A stretch of 64,000 nt of DNA from Mesorhizobium mediterraneum. GTDB lineage: Bacteria > Pseudomonadota > Alphaproteobacteria > Rhizobiales > Rhizobiaceae. Of this stretch, positions 60,640 to 64,000 are shown one piece after another (the first letter of the stretch is position 1; each line of letters begins with the position of its first letter). Under the pieces are notes generated by a model that saw only the letters and a list, made by a program, of their open reading frames with translations, was not told where the DNA came from and did not search any database. The stretch covers positions 372,001 to 436,000 of the forward strand of contig NZ_NPKI01000011.1 of the NCBI RefSeq assembly GCF_002284565.1. Direction: 5' to 3'. Made by a program: the position numbers and the translations under genes.

Positions 60640-61497
60640 ATGGAGCACACCTCGCTTCTCGAACGCATCCTGCGCGGCGTAGCGCTGACGCTGGTCGTGA
60701 TCTTTTTCATGTTCCCGATCGTCTGGATCTTCATGATGTCGTTCCAGACCAACGAGACCATCCTGCGGATTCCGCCGCAGCTTGTCTTCAAGCCGACGCT
60801 GGCCAACTACACCGCGCTCATCACCGGAAAGCTGACGACGGCGGCCGGTACGCTCGACATCGCCTTCATGCGCAACCTGTGGAATTCGGTGTTCCTGTCG
60901 GTCACCTCGGTCGCCGTCGCGCTGTTGCTCGGCGTTCCCGCGGCCTACGCCTTTGCGCGGCATAAGTTCCGGGGCTCGGAAGACATCGCCTTCACGCTGC
61001 TGTCATTCAGGTTTGCGCCGGCGCTGCTGGTGCTCCTGCCGCTGACCCTCTATTTCCAGAAGCTTGGACTGGCCAACACCTATATCGGGCTGATCTGGGT
61101 CTATCAGCTGATCTGTCTGCCGCTGATCCTATGGATCGTGCGCGGCTATTTCGAGGATATCCCGGCCGACATCGAATATGCCTATCGCATCGCCGGTCAT
61201 TCCTGGTTCGCCACCTTCCGCAAGATCGCGCTGCCGCTCGCCGGCCCCGGCATTGCGGCTGCCGGCCTGCTCGCCTTCATCTTCGCCTGGAACAACTTCG
61301 TCTTCGCGCTGGTGCTCGCCTCGGCCGACAAGCAGCCGGTGACGGTCGGCGCGCTGGCTTTCATCACTTCCTCCGGTATCCAGTATGGCCAGATCTCGGC
61401 GGCGATCGTGCTTTCGATCACGCCGACGCTGGCGCTCGCCCTCTATGCGCAGCGCTATCTCGTCGAAGGCCTGTCGCTCGGCGCCGTGAAAGGATAG
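60640..61497 (+). CDS. Sugar/polyol ABC transporter permease 2
   Basis: 285 residues, MalG-like: a first span GVALTLVVIFFMFPIVWIFM and a coupling loop in which the usual EAA is IEYAYRIAGHSWFATFRKIALPLAGPG. The altered EAA (AYRIAG) may reflect pairing with an unusual ATPase. Confidence 0.92.
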   Translation: MEHTSLLERILRGVALTLVVIFFMFPIVWIFMMSFQTNETILRIPPQLVFKPTLANYTALITGKLTTAAGTLDIAFMRNLWNSVFLSVTSVAVALLLGVPAAYAFARHKFRGSEDIAFTLLSFRFAPALLVLLPLTLYFQKLGLANTYIGLIWVYQLICLPLILWIVRGYFEDIPADIEYAYRIAGHSWFATFRKIALPLAGPGIAAAGLLAFIFAWNNFVFALVLASADKQPVTVGALAFITSSGIQYGQISAAIVLSITPTLALALYAQRYLVEGLSLGAVKG

Positions 61498-61502
61498 CTC
61501 CG

Positions 61503-62621
61503 ATGGCCAGCCTCGAACTGCGAAATGTCGTCAAGCGCTACAAGAGCCAGACTGTTCTCGACAATCTGTCGCTGACCGTCGCCGACGGCGAAACCCTTGT
61601 CCTGTTCGGACCGTCCGGCGCCGGCAAGACAGTGCTGCTGCGGCTGGTCGCCGGCGTCATCGACCCCGATGAAGGAAAGATCTTCATCGGCGGTGAGGAC
61701 ATGACCGACCTCGACGCCGAGTTCCGCGGCGTCGGCATGGCGTTCCAGAATTTCGCGCTGTTTCCGCACATGACCGCCTTCGACAACATCGCGACGCCGC
61801 TGGAAGCCAACCGCTCGTCGCAAAGTGCGATCAAGGCGGGTGTCCAAAGTGTCGCCGAGCTGCTCAAGATCGGCCATGTGCTCAGTCACAAGCCACGGGC
61901 GCTGTCCAACGGCCAGAAGCAGCGCACCGCGCTCGCCCGCGCTCTGGTCGGCTCGCCGCCGGTGCTCCTGCTCGACGATCCCTTGCGCAACGTCGATGCC
62001 AAACTGCGCTTCGAGATGCGGCTCGAACTGCCGAGGCTTTTGGCCGATCGCGGCGCGACCGTCGTCTACGTCACCCAGGACTACAAGGAGGCCATGGCGC
62101 TCGGCGATCGCATCGCGGTGATGTCGCAAGGTGTCATCAAGCAACTCGGCACGCCCGAGCAGATCTATCGTGAGCCGGCGAACATCGAGATCGCACGGCT
62201 GTTCGGCGACCCGACCATCAACCTGCTCGACGTCAAGCCGTCACGCGATGCCAAGGGCATCTATGTCGGCCTGTCGAATGTCCAGGTACATCTGACCGGC
62301 GCCTATGACGCGATGGTCGGCCGCGACTGCGTGATCGGCTTGCGGCCGGAAGCGCTGAGCTTCGTCGATGAAAGCACGCCGAGCGCCATACCGGTGACGG
62401 TCGAGGCCGAGACGCCGCTCAACGAAAAGATCGTCACGCTCGTGCGCACCGTGCGCGGCCGCGAAATCCTGGTCTCGCGTCCAGCCGGAACACCGGGGCA
62501 AAGCGAAGGCAGGGCCCATATCGCCGTCGACGGCAAAAGCGCCTTGCTGTTCGATCGTGCGAGCGGCGACCGCATCGGCTCGAAAAACGTCGTCAATTTG
62601 CGCAGCGGAGAAGCGGCATGA
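61503..62621 (+). CDS. Sugar/polyol ABC transporter ATPase 1, with altered catalytic motifs
   Basis: 372 residues. Walker A GPSGAGKTVLLRLVAG and Q-loop MAFQNFALFPHMTA are normal. The signature is LSNGQKQRTALARAL (Asn for the first Gly of LSGGQ), Walker B is VLLLDDPLRNVD (Asp for the catalytic Glu) and the H-loop is VTQDYKEAMAL (Gln for His). A TOBE domain follows (GLRPEALSFVDES). The three substitutions predict one weak ATP site in a heterodimer with the next gene product. ATG 61503; a long upstream extension overlaps permease 2. Confidence 0.92.
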   Translation: MASLELRNVVKRYKSQTVLDNLSLTVADGETLVLFGPSGAGKTVLLRLVAGVIDPDEGKIFIGGEDMTDLDAEFRGVGMAFQNFALFPHMTAFDNIATPLEANRSSQSAIKAGVQSVAELLKIGHVLSHKPRALSNGQKQRTALARALVGSPPVLLLDDPLRNVDAKLRFEMRLELPRLLADRGATVVYVTQDYKEAMALGDRIAVMSQGVIKQLGTPEQIYREPANIEIARLFGDPTINLLDVKPSRDAKGIYVGLSNVQVHLTGAYDAMVGRDCVIGLRPEALSFVDESTPSAIPVTVEAETPLNEKIVTLVRTVRGREILVSRPAGTPGQSEGRAHIAVDGKSALLFDRASGDRIGSKNVVNLRSGEAA

Positions 62622-63742
62622 GCCAGAGCGCACTCGCCATTTCAGGCGTCGACAAGTTCTACGGTCCGATCGACAGGGGCGTGCATGCCGTCCAGAATCT
62701 GACGATCGAAATCGACAAGGGCGAGATCGTCGCACTGCTCGGCTCGTCCGGTTGCGGCAAGACCTCGACTTTGCGCATGATCGCCGGCTTCGAGGAGGTC
62801 TCGCGCGGCACCATCTCGGTTGCCGGCCGCAAGGTGCACACGCTGGCGCCGGTCAAGCGCAATGTGGCGATGGCGTTCGAGGGCTATTCGCTCTATCCGC
62901 CGCTGACCGTGCGCGAGAACATGGCGTTTGCGCTGAAGGCGGCCAAGCTGCCGAAAAGCGAGGTTGACGCGAAGGTTGCCAGCATCGCCAAGCTGCTCGA
63001 GATCGAGGATATTCTTGAGCGCTATCCGAGTTCCATCTCCGGCGGCCAGCAGCAGCGCGCCAGCCTCGGCCGGGCGCTGATCCGGCAGGCCGATCTGCAT
63101 TTGCTGGACGAACCGATGGGCCAGCTCGAGCCGCAGCTTCGCGCCGTGCTGCGCGGCCGCATCAAGCACTTCATCAAGGAGCGCGGTTTGACCGCGATCC
63201 TGGTCACCCACGACCAGACCGAGGCCAACGCGCTTGCTGACCGGATCGCGGTGATGGAAGGCGGCGTGCTGCAGCAGTTCGACACGCCCGACATGCTCAA
63301 GCAGCGGCCGGCCAACCTGTTCACCGGCACCTTCGTCGGTGAGCCGCCGATGAATGTCTTCGAGGCCTATATCGGCGCGGCTGCCGACAAGATCAATCTG
63401 CGGCTACCCGACGGGCTTTCGCTTGATTATGACAAGGACGCGTTCAGCGGCGCGGTTCGCGACGAATTGCTCAAACGGGAGCGGGTCGTCATCGGCATCA
63501 GGCCCTATGCGGTTCGCCGCTCGAAGGACGGCGTGCCGGCCACGGTTTCGGCCAACCAGTGGCTCGGCGACCAGACGCATATCGCGGCGGATTTCGCCGG
63601 CGGCTCGCTGGTCCTGGTCGAGCACGACCGCACCCGGCTGGAGCTTGGCGCGCCGATCAATGTCAGCATCGATCCGAAAAACCTGCACGTCTTCGATCAG
63701 TCCAGCGGCGCGGCCATTTCGCACGGCATGGAACTTGCCTGA
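62618..63742 (+). CDS. Sugar/polyol ABC transporter ATPase 2
   Basis: 374 residues. Walker A GSSGCGKTSTLRMIAG, signature ISGGQQQRASLGRAL, Walker B LHLLDEPMGQLEPQLR with the catalytic Glu, and H-loop VTHDQTEANALAD are functional-looking. The Q-loop reads MAFEGYSLYPPLTV, with Glu for Gln, and the D-loop GQLE differs from SALD. It overlaps ATPase 1 by 4 nt and the kinase start by 1 nt, so all three are coupled. Confidence 0.92.
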   Translation: MSQSALAISGVDKFYGPIDRGVHAVQNLTIEIDKGEIVALLGSSGCGKTSTLRMIAGFEEVSRGTISVAGRKVHTLAPVKRNVAMAFEGYSLYPPLTVRENMAFALKAAKLPKSEVDAKVASIAKLLEIEDILERYPSSISGGQQQRASLGRALIRQADLHLLDEPMGQLEPQLRAVLRGRIKHFIKERGLTAILVTHDQTEANALADRIAVMEGGVLQQFDTPDMLKQRPANLFTGTFVGEPPMNVFEAYIGAAADKINLRLPDGLSLDYDKDAFSGAVRDELLKRERVVIGIRPYAVRRSKDGVPATVSANQWLGDQTHIAADFAGGSLVLVEHDRTRLELGAPINVSIDPKNLHVFDQSSGAAISHGMELA

Positions 63743-64000
63743 TGCGGGATGTGCTGATCGGCATCGATGCCGGCACGTCTGTCATCAAGTCCGTCGCCTT
63801 CGACACGGCGGGCCGGCAGCTCGCGGCTGCGGCGGTGCCGAATCGTTACGAGACCTTGCCGGGCGGCGGCGCCGAGCAGGATCTGGCGCGCACCTGGGCC
63901 GATACCGCGACCACCTTGCGCCAGCTTGCCGACAAGGTGCCGAACCTCGCCAGCCGCACCATCGCGATCGCCGTGACCGGACAGGGCGATGGCACCTGGC
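63742..64000 (+). CDS. FGGY family carbohydrate (polyol) kinase, 3' end outside window
   Basis: The visible 86 residues start RDVLIGIDAGTSVIKSVAFD, the phosphate-1 loop of FGGY kinases, and include GGGAEQDLARTWADTATTLR and IAVTGQGDGTW, matching the family pattern near the sugar-binding site. It probably phosphorylates the imported polyol. The ATG shares its A with the last base of the ATPase 2 stop. The gene runs off the window. Confidence 0.88.
   Translation, partial: MRDVLIGIDAGTSVIKSVAFDTAGRQLAAAAVPNRYETLPGGGAEQDLARTWADTATTLRQLADKVPNLASRTIAIAVTGQGDGTW

Noticed and set aside
1..64000. tRNA, rRNA, CRISPR arrays, integrases or transposases
   Set aside because: I looked for cloverleaf-type clusters, regularly spaced repeats and recombinase motifs and found none; mobile traces are limited to palindromic repeats and a methylase fragment.

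Overview
The window is GC-rich DNA of an alphaproteobacterial rhizobium, most likely Mesorhizobium or a close relative. The signs are tightly packed ATGA-overlapping operons, many ABC importers of the rhizobial catabolic type, BadF-type and PsuK/PsuG catabolic genes, and two large palindromic intergenic elements with the arm sequence GTCCTGCCGGACATCTCCCC that I associate with Mesorhizobium genomes. I see no tRNA, rRNA, CRISPR array, intact insertion sequence or phage module. The species assignment is an inference.

Layout. (1) 2-2854: a guanidine-type module with the end of a NitT/TauT-like ATPase, a Ni-dependent guanidine hydrolase (GdmH-like), a His-rich small protein and a HupE/UreJ nickel permease. 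(2) 3035-10001: a GntR/FCD regulator divergent from a PotABCD-like importer with an Asp/Glu/hydantoin racemase and a GNAT protein. (3) 10156-11175: an SGNH hydrolase, a decayed DNA adenine methylase fragment and a palindromic repeat. (4) 11178-20421: an unassigned catabolic cluster: FAD amine/amino-acid oxidase, a branched-chain-type importer with a frameshifted LivM, GntR regulator, DUF3830, TIGR04076, aldo/keto reductase, DUF4440-like protein and binding protein. (5) 20495-22843: AsnC regulator divergent from an MFS carrier, then a GNAT enzyme. (6) 22923-34831: a peptidoglycan-recycling cluster: AnmK, a serine hydrolase, a dipeptide-type importer, MurQ, an amino-sugar kinase, a MurA paralogue and an RpiR/MurR-like regulator, with two matching GGAATA-N3-TATTCC operators. 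(7) 34871-39756: a second Pot-like importer led by a 2-oxoglutarate/Fe(II) oxygenase. (8) 40029-42098: pseudouridine catabolism (PsuK with an HTH domain, PsuG). (9) 42169-50006: enoyl-CoA hydratase, ADP-forming acyl-CoA synthetase, indolepyruvate ferredoxin oxidoreductase and a D-2-hydroxyacid dehydrogenase, suggesting aryl-pyruvate breakdown. (10) 50299-56818: a GH63-like glycosidase, a MalFGK-type importer and a LacI regulator. (11) 57037-64000: a SorC regulator, a polyol-type importer with two unequal ATPases, and the start of an FGGY kinase.

Working together. Seven ABC importers lie in 64 kb, nearly all packaged with a dedicated regulator and one to several catabolic enzymes, as expected of a soil and rhizosphere scavenger. 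In four operons a hairpin or large palindrome lies directly downstream of the solute-binding-protein gene, and a fifth follows a binding-protein gene at the end of its cluster. This suggests mRNA stabilisation or partial termination to raise binding-protein dose. The strongest candidates for new biology are the guanidine/nickel module with its unassigned His-rich protein, the DUF3830/TIGR04076/oxidase cluster, the recycling cluster with its own MurA, and the importer with unequal ATPases.
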